NCBI RefSeq assembly: GCF_027579695.1
Contig: NC_083574.1
Coordinates: 43,648,059-43,712,058 of the forward strand
Direction of reading: 5' to 3'
Length of the DNA: 64,000 nt
DNA from: Neoarius graeffei
Taxonomy: Eukaryota; Chordata; Actinopteri; Siluriformes; Ariidae
A program made the translations under genes and the position numbers. This document shows, piece after piece, positions 1-9,956 of the stretch (its first letter is position 1; each line of letters starts with the position of its first letter). A model generated the notes under the pieces. The model was not told the origin of the DNA. It did not search any database and was given only the letters and a program-made list of their open reading frames with translations.

Positions 1-814
1 CAGATTTGAAAAATTATGCATTAAATCTGGGTCATTAAGCATACCGATTAAACTCAAGAACATAGGAGAACAATAGGATGCCTCTGGATTCACTGTTTAT
101 GTGGAGCAGGAAGTTTAACAATAGTTATAAATAGGCCTGGAACAATATTAATTTAAGGAAACAAGACCAAACGGAAACTCTGATGACAGATTTCCAGATC
201 CTTTGATAAAATGTGGATGCTTTAGTTCTTTATTGGTAAGTTCCAAGGAATGTTAAAAATACATTTTAATTTCAGATTCCATGAGGTGCAACAGAAAAGC
301 ATTCATCTGGGAAATTGTGAATCCAAATTATGATGATCCCCCAGCCATCTGTGACTGGGAGGAATGGGAGCAAAATTGGCTATGCTCACTGGGTGGTAGG
401 GATGGTTCACTTCTTCCTCTGTTAGTGACAGCACCACTAGCCAGTTGTTAGTGTCTGTGAGCTCATGTATGCAGAAGATAGCAGATAACAGTGGATTTCC
501 TCTGAGTTTGTTACACTGCCCTGTGATTCAGCATGAGCAGCAGTTTGAAAGATGCTGTTAGCTAGCTTCACATCTCTCAGAGGATGCATGTGGTGGTCCT
601 CAACGTTCCATGATAGGAAAGAATTGGTTGTTGGGTGGAAAATAAAAGACAAGGGACTTTGGGAAAATGTACGCATTTTGAAATTCATTTCAGATTGCAA
701 GGAATGTTAAAATTTAGGTTTTTTTTTTTTTAATTATGGAAATGAGACCAAGCAGCAACGTGGAATGAAGACAGAATTCCAGACATGGAATATGTTATAA
801 TACATAATATGCTA
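1..814. other. Non-coding stretch with a weak direct repeat
   Basis: No credible gene. A roughly 120-bp segment (about 149-270: AAGACCAAACG..., TTCCAGA..., TAAGTTCCAAGGAATGTTAAAAA) is echoed by 731-816, and the echo continues at 2243-2278 on the far side of the Tc1 and SINE insertions. This looks like an old local duplication later opened by transposons. Short open frames here show no domain. Confidence 0.4.
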
Positions 815-816
815 TA

Positions 817-1349
817 CACTCACCAGCCACTTTATTAGGAACACCCATCCGCCTGCAGTTTGATGCAGTTCTCTAATCAGCCAATCCGTTGACAGCAGCA
901 CAATGCATAAAATCATGCAGATACAAATCAAGAGCTTCAGTTGATGTTCACTTCAAACATGAGAATAAGGAAAAACTGTGATCTCAAATTGTGACTTTCA
1001 CTGTGGCATGGGTGTTGGTTTGAGCCAGATGGACTGGTTTGAGTATTTCAGAAACTGCTGATCTCCTGGGGTTTTCACACAGAATGGTGCGAAAAACAAA
1101 TAACAATGAGTGAGCGAAAGTTCTGTTTGTGGAAACATCTTGTTGATAAGAAAGGTCAGAGGAAAATGACCAGGTTGGTTCGAGCTACCAGGAAGGATAT
1201 AGCAACTCATAGCAACTCTTTACAACTGTGGTGAGCAGAAAAGCATCACAGCATGCAACAGTAGAAAACCACATTGGGTTCCACTCCTGCAGCCAAGAAC
1301 AGGAATCTTAGAATCAAGAACAATTTCCTATGAAAGTGGCCAGTGAGTG
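817..1349 (+). mobile_element. Internally deleted Tc1/mariner element
   Basis: The ends CACTCACCAGCCACTTTATT and, at the right, the inverse AAGTGGCCAGTGAGTG form terminal inverted repeats. TA dinucleotides flank both sides (815-816, 1350-1351), as expected for Tc1/mariner. At 533 bp the element is about a third of the usual 1.3-1.6 kb. The interior keeps a degraded piece of the transposase helix-turn-helix region (around 957-1090, GAGTATTTCAGAAACTGCTGATC) with stops, so it cannot make its own transposase. Confidence 0.85.
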
Positions 1350-1369
1350 TAATTTCCTAATAAGTTCCA

Positions 1370-1552
1370 TCCATCCATCCATCCATTATCCGTAACTGCT
1401 TATCCTGTGGAGGGTCGTGGGCAAGCTGGAGTCTATCCCAGCTGACTATGGGTGAGAGGTGGGGTGCATCCTGGACAAGTCACCAGATCATCACAGGGCT
1501 GACACATAGACACAGACAACCATTCACACTCACATTCACACCACTGTGTCGT
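1370..1552 (-). mobile_element. tRNA-headed SINE, internally deleted copy
   Basis: Minus-strand copy of the main SINE of this window. Both ends are kept: the tail side CATTATCCGTAACTGCTTATCC and the first bases of the head. The middle is lost by a junction between TTCACAC and CACTGTGTCG. It is the first of three copies lying head to tail, and the trio is flanked by one 10-bp repeat, ATAAGTTCCA, at 1360-1369 and 2243-2252. Confidence 0.75.
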
Positions 1553-1588
1553 GTTCCATCCATCCATTATCCATTTCATCCATCCATT

Positions 1589-1906
1589 CATTTGTTATCT
1601 GTAGCCGCTTATCCTGTACAGGGTCACAGGCAAGCTGGAGCCTATCCCAGCTGACGATGGGCGAGGGCTGACACATAGACACAGACAACCATTCACACTC
1701 ACATTCACACCTACAGTCAATTTAGAGTCACCAATTAACCTAACCTGCATGTATTTGGGGGACCAGAGCACCTGGAGGAAACCCACGCAGACACGGGGAG
1801 AACATGCAAACTCCACACAGAAAGGCCCTCACTGGCCACGGGGCTCGAACCCAGAACCTTCTTGCTGTGAGGTGACAGTGCTAACCACTACACCACTGTG
1901 CCGCCC
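1589..1906 (-). mobile_element. tRNA-headed SINE copy (second of trimer)
   Basis: Minus-strand copy. The head holds a polymerase III B-box-like GGTTCGAGCC motif (here inverted and slightly diverged) and the body CATGTTCTCCCCGTGTCTG. About 50 bp of the 3' body are missing next to GACGATGGGCGAGGG. It directly abuts the third copy. Confidence 0.8.
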
Positions 1907-2242
1907 CCATCCATTATCTGTAGCTGCTTATCCTGTACAGGGTCGCAAGCAAGCTGGAGCCTATCCCAGCTGACTACGGGTGAAAGGCGGGGTACACCCT
2001 GGACAAGTCGCCAGGTCATCACAGGGCTGACACATAGACACAGACAACCATTCACACTCACATTCACACCTACGGTCAATTTAGAGCCACCAATTATCCT
2101 AACCTGCATGTCTTTGGGGGAAACCCACGCAAATATGGGGAGAGCATGCAAACTCCACACAGAAAGGCTCTCGTCAGCCACTGGGCTCGAACCCAGAACC
2201 TTCTTGCTGTGAGGTGACAGTACGAACTACTACACCACCCTT
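1907..2242 (-). mobile_element. tRNA-headed SINE copy (third of trimer)
   Basis: Minus-strand, nearly full-length copy running from the tail side (CATTATCTGTAGCTGCTTATCC) to the head (ACTACACCACC). A 10-bp sequence ATAAGTTCCA follows it and also precedes the first copy, so the three-copy block behaves like one insertion or a set nested in its own tail. Confidence 0.8.
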
Positions 2243-2803
2243 ATAAGTTCCAATGAATGTTAAAAAATATATAATTTTCCCATAAGTACCTCCTGGTCTA
2301 CTTTTATGGTCTGCTTTTTAAACAAAACAACAAATAACATTCATAATTTGATAATCTTAAGCCTTATATTTAATAACAAATAAATGAGTTTATGTTTATT
2401 TGCCCTATTTGGTAATAAATAAAGCCACAACAGTCTAGTGCATGTTGTAGTCCAAACAACTCGGTATGAGAGAGTTAGTGCCCTTGGTAGGGTAGAGAAG
2501 TTCTCCCTCAGTTCTCCAAGAAGTGCACGGTGACAGGATGTTGGGCGTCATTTTGGATACAGCCTCAACCCTCTGTTGTTGCGCTTTTCATTTCCGCTTC
2601 CAAAGCCCAGTCCTGGGACCGCAGTTTTTCTCGGAGAGGCTTCAGGACACGGCAGTGTGGAAGAGTCGGATGTTGCTGTGAGAGTAATAAAGTAGCCTGC
2701 GGTTCCTCTCACTCCTGATCACCTTCAGCGGATTCTCACATCAGAGCAGAGCAGAGCAGTTTGTCGAACTTTATGAAAGGCAAACAGACGGGGTTTTAAA
2801 TTC

Positions 2804-2828
2804 TATTATTATTATTATTATTATTATT
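2804..2828. repeat. (ATT)n microsatellite
   Basis: Uninterrupted TTA/ATT trinucleotide tract. Confidence 0.95.
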
Positions 2829-3047
2829 GGCGTCATTGTTGTCTGACAACTGCTCTACAGCCTCTTCATCTCCAGGAGGAACTGCAACCAGGTAGGGCAA
2901 CATTTCTGTTTCAAACTTCAGTGTTGATTTCTGATGAACTGAAAATAACGTTTTGTTTTGCTATTTTAGTTTTGGCAGAAAGCTTTGACAATGTGCAGAA
3001 TACAATAATTAGTCTCTAAATAAAGGCATAATTCAGACACAAAAGTA

Positions 3048-3087
<40 letters not shown>

Positions 3088-3088
3088 T
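3048..3088. repeat. (ATT)n microsatellite
   Basis: About 13 ATT units without interruption. Confidence 0.95.
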
Positions 3089-3214
3089 AAGCAGTCAGTA
3101 CCTGTGAGTTAAAATACTCTGAACTTTCTCCTGTATGTTTCTTATGTTGTTGATTGACTGGAGTTAACTGGGAATGAAGACCAGTTTTCTGTAGAATTCC
3201 ACCACAAACTTGTT

Positions 3215-3375
3215 GATATTTTCAAAGTAAATATGGTGACAATGCCAGTAATTATATATCCCAGTATAATCTTATTAAACATTTTTCAAAGTAGGGTAAA
3301 TTTTGTTAGAATATCAGTACTTACTGGTACCAATATACAGTACCAGTATAAACTATTGACTTTTTTCCAAAGTTG

Positions 3376-3407
<32 letters not shown>

Positions 3408-3498
3408 TACAAGTACTAATACACCAGTAAAAATATTAACCCTCCCCCCCCCCAAAAAAAAAAACCAAAAAATACACCAAATAGTACTAGAATATCAG
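3215..3498. repeat. Degenerate tandem array, left part
   Basis: Diverged units share the words AGAATATCAGTACTTAC, ACCAGTATA and ATTTTCAAAGTAA. An (ATT)n tract (3374-3407) and a C/A-rich tract interrupt them. The same words continue after 5332, so the array was split by the block at 3499-5332, which contains Tc1 DNA. Confidence 0.6.
3374..3407. repeat. (ATT)n microsatellite
   Basis: ATT/TTA tract inside the degenerate array. Confidence 0.95.
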
Positions 3499-3662
3499 TA
3501 GAGCGGTGGCTATAATTATCAACACCTTAACGATCTTTTGGCCATTACAAAAGTAGAAAAGACTTTCAATACATAAATCGTACATGAATAATTACTCAAA
3601 CTTCCACTGGAAAAAAAAAAAGAGTTGATTTCCAATTACTTAGCATATCAGCTCACGTGACG

Positions 3663-3757
3663 CCTTTGTCCGCAGTTATCGACACCCTTTTGTCCGCAGT
3701 TATCGACACCCTTTTGTCCGCAGTTATCGACACCCTTTTGTCCGCAGTTATCGACTT
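3663..3757. repeat. 24-bp tandem repeat, four units
   Basis: The unit CCGCAGTTATCGACACCC plus TTTTGT recurs at exact 24-bp spacing (CCGCAG at 3670, 3694, 3718 and 3742). The units are almost identical, which points to recent expansion by slippage or unequal exchange. The motif TTATCGACACC also resembles TTATCAACACC near 3516, the start of the same inserted block. Confidence 0.9.
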
Positions 3758-4429
3758 CCAGATGATTATTTACAAAAAATAATCGTTATGTGGTATTAAG
3801 TTACCAAAACAGTTTTTTATTTAAAATTTGTTTTATATAAACTTATATTTAGTACAAAATATATTTTATATAAAAATATCAACGTTGGTGCTTACGTAAA
3901 TGAGAAAGTAATTGTAATGTTTGTAAACAAATGAACTGATAATGTTTAACTTGTGTCAGAAAATCTTTTTGTTCCACTTTCTAAGTATTTTCGTAGATCA
4001 CATTTTGTTAATCATTCGTTGTTGTTGTTGTTGTTGTTTGTATTAATTTCTAGTTTTGTAGTTTACCAGTAATTCAAGCAATGCTCTAATTTGTTGCAAT
4101 TAGAGTCAGAATGGTGAAGCGTCAGTATTTTCATACAAGTGATTTTTTTTTTTAATTGAGATTTTAAATTTACAACTTTAAAATATAAAATGTCTACTGA
4201 TATTGTAATATGTGGTAGATATTTACAACAAACTTCAAAAAAAAAAATTCTGAATGGAAGAGAAAAATCTGAATATTTCAAGCATGTAATTTTTTTTTTT
4301 ACTTGCTCGGAATTTAATTCTGGTCTAATTCTCTTTATTGCAATAGGATTCCAAATACTCTATAAGCATTCCATTCTGTTATGAATCAGAAAAAAATTAT
4401 TATAAATATTTTTATAATATTATAAAAAT
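3758..4429. other. AT-rich non-coding DNA
   Basis: Very AT-rich with a short (GTT)n tract at about 4017-4038 and several T runs. Nothing codes. It may be part of the block that interrupts the degenerate array, but I see no second terminal repeat. Confidence 0.5.
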
Positions 4430-5331
4430 CACATGATGATCCTACCACCACCACCAGCTGGTACAGTGTTCCTCTGTACATGGTGGTCATTGTGGCCAAA
4501 CAACTCAATCTTTGTCTCATCTGACCATACAGCTTTCCTCCAGAAGGCTTTTTCTTTGTCCGTGTGGTCAGCTTCAAACTTTAGTTAAGCTTGAAGGTGT
4601 CAATTTTGGAGCAGGGGGTTATTTCTTGGCTAGCAGCCTCTTACTCCATGGTGATCTGAACTGTAGGCAGTGATCCATCAGCTTCCAGTTCATGGCAGGG
4701 CTGTGCCATGGTGGTTCCCAGGTTGTTCCTGACCATCAAAACCAATTTCCTTTCAGCTGAGGGTGACAGTTTGGGTTTTCTTGAAGCAAAGTGACTACAC
4801 CTCACTATAACTTGCATACAATTGTTTGAACTGATCTTGGAATTTGCAGTTGTTTAGAAATGGCTCCAAGAGACATTCTGGACTTCTGTATATCTGCAAT
4901 CCTCTTTTACAGATCTGCACTGAGCTCCTTGGACTTCCCCATTTTACTCTGTATTGGTCAGTCCAATGAGTGCTGTAAACAAACTCTTTTTTTGAAGGCA
5001 CAAAGAAGCTACTAGCTGTAGTCAACCATGATCACTAATAGGAAGTTAAGAGACCTCGGCCTTGGCAAGATCATAGACATTTTGGAAGTATATAAATTTT
5101 TGACCATGTATGTATGATTTTGACCCTGAGTTAATTTTAGAAAACCCAAATACAATTAAAACTTGAGCACCAAATTCTAGTGTTTTTTTTAATTAAAGCT
5201 GTATGCTGTACAGTCATTCTGCCACAGAAAAAGAACAGTTCAAATAAATTACTGAAAGCCCAAATATTGCCATGACATTCATATCCAAAATGACATTCAT
5301 GTCACTGTATGTAAACTTCTGACCACAACTG
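4430..5331 (-). pseudogene. Truncated Tc1-like element with dead transposase
   Basis: Read on the minus strand, the right end (CAGTTGTGGTCAGAAGTTTACATAC, inverted, at about 5308-5331) is a typical Tc1 terminal repeat. Further in lie a start-like MGKSKELS segment near 4940 and the catalytic motif WSDETKIELFGHND near 4490-4535, which holds the first Asp of the DDE triad. Between them the frame is broken by stops and deletions, and the element ends near 4430 without the remaining catalytic residues or a second inverted repeat. It is therefore 3'-truncated and inactive. Confidence 0.75.
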
Positions 5332-5334
5332 TAG

Positions 5335-5532
5335 ATCCCCCCCTCTCCAAACTAAATAGTACGAGAATATCAGTACTTACAAGCACCAGTGTACCAGGAT
5401 AAACTTTTTGTTTACATGTTTCAAAGTCAATATAATTACTAGAGTTATCAGTACTTATAAGTACTAGTATGCCACTTAAAAATATAGATATTTTCAAAGT
5501 AAAGATTGTTAGAGTACTAGCACTTACAGGTT
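5335..5532. repeat. Degenerate tandem array, right part
   Basis: Continues the array of 3215-3498 with units starting near 5354, 5437 and 5510 (AGAATATCAGTACTTAC, ACTAGAGTTATCAGTACTTA, TTAGAGTACTAGCACTTAC), spaced about 73-83 bp. It is bounded on the right by the insertion of the Tc1 element at 5535. Confidence 0.6.
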
Positions 5533-5534
5533 TA

Positions 5535-7105
5535 CAGTGGTGCTTGAAAGTTTCTGGGCCCTTTAGAATTTTCTATATTTCTGCATAAATATGACCTAAA
5601 ACATCATCAGATTTTCACACAAGTGCTACAAGTAGATAAAGAGAACCCAGTTAAACAAATGAGACAAAAATATTATACTTGGTCATTTATTTATTGAGGA
5701 AAATGATCCAATATTATCTGTGAGTGGCAAAAGTATGTGAACCTTTGCTTTCAGTATCTGGTGTGACCCCCTTGTGCAGCAATAACTGCAACTAAACATT
5801 TCCGGTAACTCTTGATTAGTCCTGCACACCGGCTTGGAGGAATTTTAGCCCATTCCTCCATACAGAACAGCTTCAACTCTGGGATGTTGGTGGGTTTCCT
5901 CACATGAACTGCACGTTTCAGGTCCTTCCACAACATTTCGATTGGATTAAGGTCAGGACTTTGACTTGGCCATTCCAAAACATTAACTTTATTCTTCTTG
6001 AACCATTCTTTGGTAGAACAACTTGTGTGCTTAGGGTCGTTGTCTTGCTGCATGACCCACCTTCTCTTGAGATTCAGTTCATGGACAGATGTCCTGACAT
6101 TTTCCTTTAGAATCCGCTGGTATAATTCAGAATTCATTGTTCCATCAATGATAGCAAGCTGTCCTGGCCCAGATGCAGCAAAACAGGCCCAAACAATGAT
6201 ACTACCACCACCATGTTTCACAGATGGGATAAGGTTCTTATGCTGGAATGCAGTGTTTTTCTTTCTCCAAACATAACGCTTCTCATTTAAACCAAAAAGT
6301 TCTATTTTGGTTTCATCCATCCAAAAAACATTTTTCCAATAGTCTTCTGGCTTGTCCACGTGATCTTTAGCAAACTGCAGACGAGCAGCAATGTTCTTTT
6401 TGGAGAGCAGTGGCTTTCTCCTTGCAACCCTGCCATGCACACCACTGTTGTTCAGTGTTCTCCTGATGGTGGACTCATGAACATTAACATTAGCCAATGT
6501 GAGAGAGGCCTTCAGTTGCTTCAAAGTTACCCTGGGGTCCTTTGTGACCTCACCGACTATTACACGCCTTGCTCTTGGAGTGATCTTTTTTGGTCGACCA
6601 CTCCTGGGGAGGGTAACGATGGTCTTGAATTTCCTCCATTTGTACACAATCTGTCTGACTGTGGATTGGTGGAGTCCAAACTCTTTAGAGATGGTTTTGT
6701 AACCTTTTCCAGCCTGATGAGCATCAACAATGCTTTTTCTGAGGTCCTCCTTTGTTTGTGCCATGATACACTTCCACAAACGTGTTGTGAAGATCAGACT
6801 TTGATAGATCCCTGTTCCTTAAATAAAACAGGGTGCCCACTCACACCTGATTGTCATCCCATTGATTGAAAACACCTGACTCTAATTTCACCTTCAAATT
6901 AACTGCTAATCCTAGAGGTTCACATACTTTTGCCACTCTCAGATATGTAATATTGGATCATTTTCCTAAATAAATAAATGACCAAGTATAATAATTTTTG
7001 TCTAACTTGTTTAAATGGGTTCTCTTTATCTACTTTTAGGTCTTGTCATATTTATGCAGAAATAAAGAAAATTCTAAAGGGTTCACATACTTTCAAGCAC
7101 CACTA
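5535..7105 (-). mobile_element. Full-length Tc1-like transposon
   Basis: A 1571-bp element flanked by TA (5533-5534, 7106-7107). The ends CAGTGGTGCTTGAAAG and its inverse match except for the outermost base at the right. The inverted repeats are long: the segment with CACAAGTGCTACAAGTAGAT and TTGGTCATTTATTTATTGAGG occurs near both ends, as in IR/DR-type Tc1 elements. It carries one uninterrupted transposase frame on the minus strand. It sits in the degenerate array and is much younger than it. A rearranged relative lies at 46376-47261. Confidence 0.93.
5751..6764 (-). CDS. Tc1-like transposase, apparently intact
   Basis: Cuts and pastes the surrounding transposon at TA sites through a DDE nuclease acting in the nucleus. 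The frame is open for 342 residues from an upstream ATG at 6779. I prefer the second Met (MAQTKEDLRK, 6764), which matches the start MARTKEISEDLRK in the relative at 47204, giving 337 residues, the usual Tc1 size. Counted from the upstream Met, two helix-turn-helix regions cover about residues 12-110 with a GRPKK hook at 61-65. The catalytic triad is D155 (WMDETKIE), D246 (QQDNDPKH) and E281 (DLNPIEMLW), a DD34E spacing. Compared with the relative, three codons (ISE) are missing near the N-terminus without breaking the frame. A TAA stop is not needed elsewhere: no internal stop exists. Whether it is expressed is unknown. Confidence 0.9.
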   Translation of the reverse strand: MAQTKEDLRKSIVDAHQAGKGYKTISKEFGLHQSTVRQIVYKWRKFKTIVTLPRSGRPKKITPRARRVIVGEVTKDPRVTLKQLKASLTLANVNVHESTIRRTLNNSGVHGRVARRKPLLSKKNIAARLQFAKDHVDKPEDYWKNVFWMDETKIELFGLNEKRYVWRKKNTAFQHKNLIPSVKHGGGSIIVWACFAASGPGQLAIIDGTMNSELYQRILKENVRTSVHELNLKRRWVMQQDNDPKHTSCSTKEWFKKNKVNVLEWPSQSPDLNPIEMLWKDLKRAVHVRKPTNIPELKLFCMEEWAKIPPSRCAGLIKSYRKCLVAVIAAQGGHTRY

Positions 7106-7157
7106 TATAAGTATAGTCTTTTTGTATTCTTTGTCTTCATTAATAATAATAATAGTC

Positions 7158-7160
<3 letters not shown>

Positions 7161-7214
<54 letters not shown>
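7161..7214. repeat. (AT)n microsatellite
   Basis: About 27 uninterrupted AT units. Open frames across it encode only Ile-Tyr repeats and are not genes. Confidence 0.97.
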
Positions 7215-7216
<2 letters not shown>

Positions 7217-7985
7217 TCTAACCTTGTAAATTTTGACAAATACATTGAAGGTTTATTTTGTTCATACATTGCCAGACTATATGGTTATAGGTTACTCAAA
7301 ACCCCTAAACTCATATTTCTGAATGTATGTATCCACAGACACGTTCATGGTAGGGATTAAAAATGTAAATGCTTTACCAATTGAGCAGCAAGTTATGAAT
7401 TATATACACCAGGGAATGTTGTTTGTTTGTTTGATTGTTATAGCAGACCTCAGTTTTCAAGCCAATTTCAGTCCACTGTCCACAAATATCTTCATTTCGT
7501 GGACTGAATATCAATAGTGAATGTCATCACTTTAAAATCCTTTGCATTGCTGGCATTGCTGAATATTGTGGATACTAGAGGTGTCACATGACAGACCTCT
7601 TAGAAAACTGAATCATTTCGTGCTATATCGGTCCTCCACTGGAATGCTGATGTCAGTATGAATTTGAGAAGTCAGCCTGCTATTGTGTTATCAGTGACAG
7701 GTTTTTGATTTTGTATTATTATTTTTTTTACCTTTTTTTTTTTTTATAATGCAGTACACATAGGTGTCTTTCACTCTTTTTAAGAAGTTGTGTAATTAAC
7801 AATTTTCAGGGAAATTGTTACCAGATGTCAGTTGTGGGGCTTAGCTCCACATCTTAGTTAATCTAGTACCTGTATTGGATCCATGTTCTATTGGATGTGA
7901 CATTTTACAATCCAACCCACTTAGTTATTTTATGGTGAGATGGGGCAACAGAAGCCTACAGATTGTTGGCTCAGCCAATATTCTA
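7215..7985. other. Unique non-coding DNA
   Basis: No recognisable gene or repeat. Contains T-rich tracts at about 7720-7745. Confidence 0.5.
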
Positions 7986-7989
7986 ATCA

Positions 7990-8445
7990 CTTTGTATCCC
8001 ATGCTGGGCTAAAGGCCCGAAGGGGGATTATGTCGTGGCGATGTCTATCCGTCTGTCCATCCGTCTGTCCCGGGAAGGGTGCTCACCTTCTGAAATCAAC
8101 TCCTCTCACAATTTTTGGAGGAACTTCACGAAACTTGGCAGGATTCTTTGTTATATGTCGCTAGTTTGCATATTGTAATTTCATTAAATTCAGTCACATT
8201 TTACCAGAGTTACAGCCCTTGATTAACAAAATTATAATTTGACAATTTCATGAAAGTGTGTTTTCCTTCTGAAATCGACTCCTGTCACAATTTTTAGAGG
8301 AATTTCACCAAACTTGGCAGGATTCTTTGTTGTATGTCGGTAATACGTATATTGCAATTTCGTTCAATTCAGTCGCATTTTACCAGAGTTATGGCATAGT
8401 TGCTAGGGGAGGATATTGTGCTCTCAGAGCACTCTTGTTTAAATT
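7990..8445 (-). repeat. Segmented interspersed repeat, two-unit copy
   Basis: Two similar segments of roughly 130 bp follow each other at about 180-bp spacing. Each contains TTCTGAAATC(A/G)ACTCC, CACAATTTTT, AAACTTGGCAGGATTCTTTG and CATTTTACCAGAGTTA. The left end has a CCGTCTGTCC-type tract next to GGGGGATTATG. The right end has the small hairpin GTGCTCTCAGAGCAC followed by TCTTGTT. Read on the minus strand, the (GGAY)n-GGGGGAT end resembles the end of the repeat at 58850-60860. The class is unknown to me and no protein is encoded. Confidence 0.6.
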
Positions 8446-9569
8446 TGCCAGGATACTCTAGGCCTTTTTCAGATACACATTGTAGTTGGAAATTTCTATC
8501 AATCATGTTATTGTAGTTTGTGTCACTTGTGTGCATGAAATTTTTTTAAATTACCTGAAGTATAATTGTAAAATGCGTACAGTATCCATGGTGGGTTTTC
8601 ATATTCTACCTGACAATTAATTTCGGCAGGTAAGCATGTAGCACTGCTGCTGTAATCATCCAGATTATGATGCTCAGACTGAACACTGATCCTTTCAACA
8701 ACTTATTACTCTTTGATTTTACTACACAATTGTAGAAGAGCAGTGATTTATAATCCTACTATCATATGTCACCCAGTTCCACTCAAGGTTTCGTCATCAT
8801 GTTTTCTCAGGGAGTTTTTCCTTGCCACTGACAAAGAGCCTCTGTTAGGTCTTAAGTATGACCTTTAACCTTCAGCTCCCTCTTTGGCAAGTGAATGAAA
8901 GTAATTTAATGCCATTGGAAAGCTGGTGTGTTCTTCCATCAATGAAATGTCTATAATCGCCCTTTTTCTTACGTCTGGTATAACAGTTATCCATTTTTGA
9001 GCACACTTTGCATTATATCCTATTGGATTCACTACTAGTCACACAGTAGGGAACTTTGGATCAAGGATCTTGACACCCATTATTCATGACCCTACATTCC
9101 TGTTTGACTTCCTGTAAAAAGCCTACAGGTTACTACCCTCTCTGGCCTGTCACTGGGGAATTTCAGCGTCCATTTCCTGCCTCTGCCCTGAGCTGTGCAT
9201 GTGGCATGTGTCTGCAGTGTTTTGCTGGATGAGCCATGGAGTTTATATCTGCTCCATCATGCCCCTGCTTTAAACCAGCACAGCCTGTCATTAAACCCAC
9301 CACACCCGGCGCTAAGCTCTATCAAATCAACCCCCTTGGCTGCTTGTTTTGCAGTTCTTGATTTTGGCTGCTTTAGGGGAGATTGATGCCAGCATGAGCC
9401 ATCAAGTCACAATGTAGCAAACGTTTTATTTAACGCTGATCAGGATATTGGATGATTTTTCTTATCTTTTTAAAAATACGCAAAGGGAAATTTCACATCC
9501 GAACGGTATTTTTGTGTGTAGTTCAAATTGGAACATGCATCGTGTATCTAGCCTTTCTGGGTCACACTC
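8446..9569. other. Mostly unique DNA with a repeat fragment
   Basis: A fragment at about 8790-8870 (CAAGGTTTCGTCATCATG, GGGAGTTTTTCCTTGCCAC) is a diverged piece of the family at 26255-26765 and 63485-64000. The rest shows no gene, although 9170-9390 is somewhat GC-richer. Confidence 0.5.
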
Positions 9570-9956
9570 ATCAAGATCACTCCCCCCCCGATGTTTGAAG
9601 ATTTACTTTGGGTTTTTAAATCCCTTTATGATCAAGCTAGTTACTTGTCAGAACTGCTCATCTGCTACATTCCTGCACATAACCTGTGTACTACTGATGA
9701 GTCACTCTTAGTTGTGCCGTGAACCAGGCAGAAAATGTGGGGGGATCGAGCTTTTAGTGTTGTCACTCCTAGGCTCTGGAGTAGCCTCCCTTTGAATGTC
9801 TGATCAGTTCCTTCTCTTCCTGTGTTTAAAACCAGATTAAAAACTTTCCCTCCATTGCTTTTAACTGCTCTTATTTATTATTAATCATGATTTTATTTTG
9901 TATCTTTTATCGAGTCTTGAGTTGCTGCTTGTTTTCATATGCACAGTACTGTCTAG
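9570..9956 (+). mobile_element. LINE 3' end, left part (L2/Rex-like)
   Basis: Plus-strand relic of a non-LTR retrotransposon C-terminus. Translated pieces resemble the LVFKSLHGLAP and RAFSVVAPRLWNSLP regions common at the ends of fish LINE proteins (here GATCGAGCTTTTAGTGTTGTCACTCC), but frames are broken. It resumes at 11326 after the hAT insertion and ends in a GATT tail. Confidence 0.65.

Larger units (their letters stand above)
2253..3214. other. Unique region with possible 5' exon
   Basis: Mostly AT-rich and free of recognisable repeats apart from ATT tracts. A GC-richer block at about 2500-2760 and the stretch before 2892 (CTCCAGGAGGAACTGCAACCAG, then GTAGGG) could be an untranslated first exon on the plus strand with its splice donor at 2892. 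No coding frame supports it, so this is only a suggestion. Confidence 0.2.

Noticed and set aside
3663..3757. CRISPR-like spaced repeat
   Set aside because: The 24-bp units abut with no unique spacers, and the host is clearly a eukaryote.
6360..6869. 169-codon plus-strand frame across the Tc1 element
   Set aside because: Antisense to the intact transposase on the minus strand.
7043..7360. Open frames rich in Ile-Tyr
   Set aside because: Translation of the (AT)n microsatellite. The same holds for 49586-49768.
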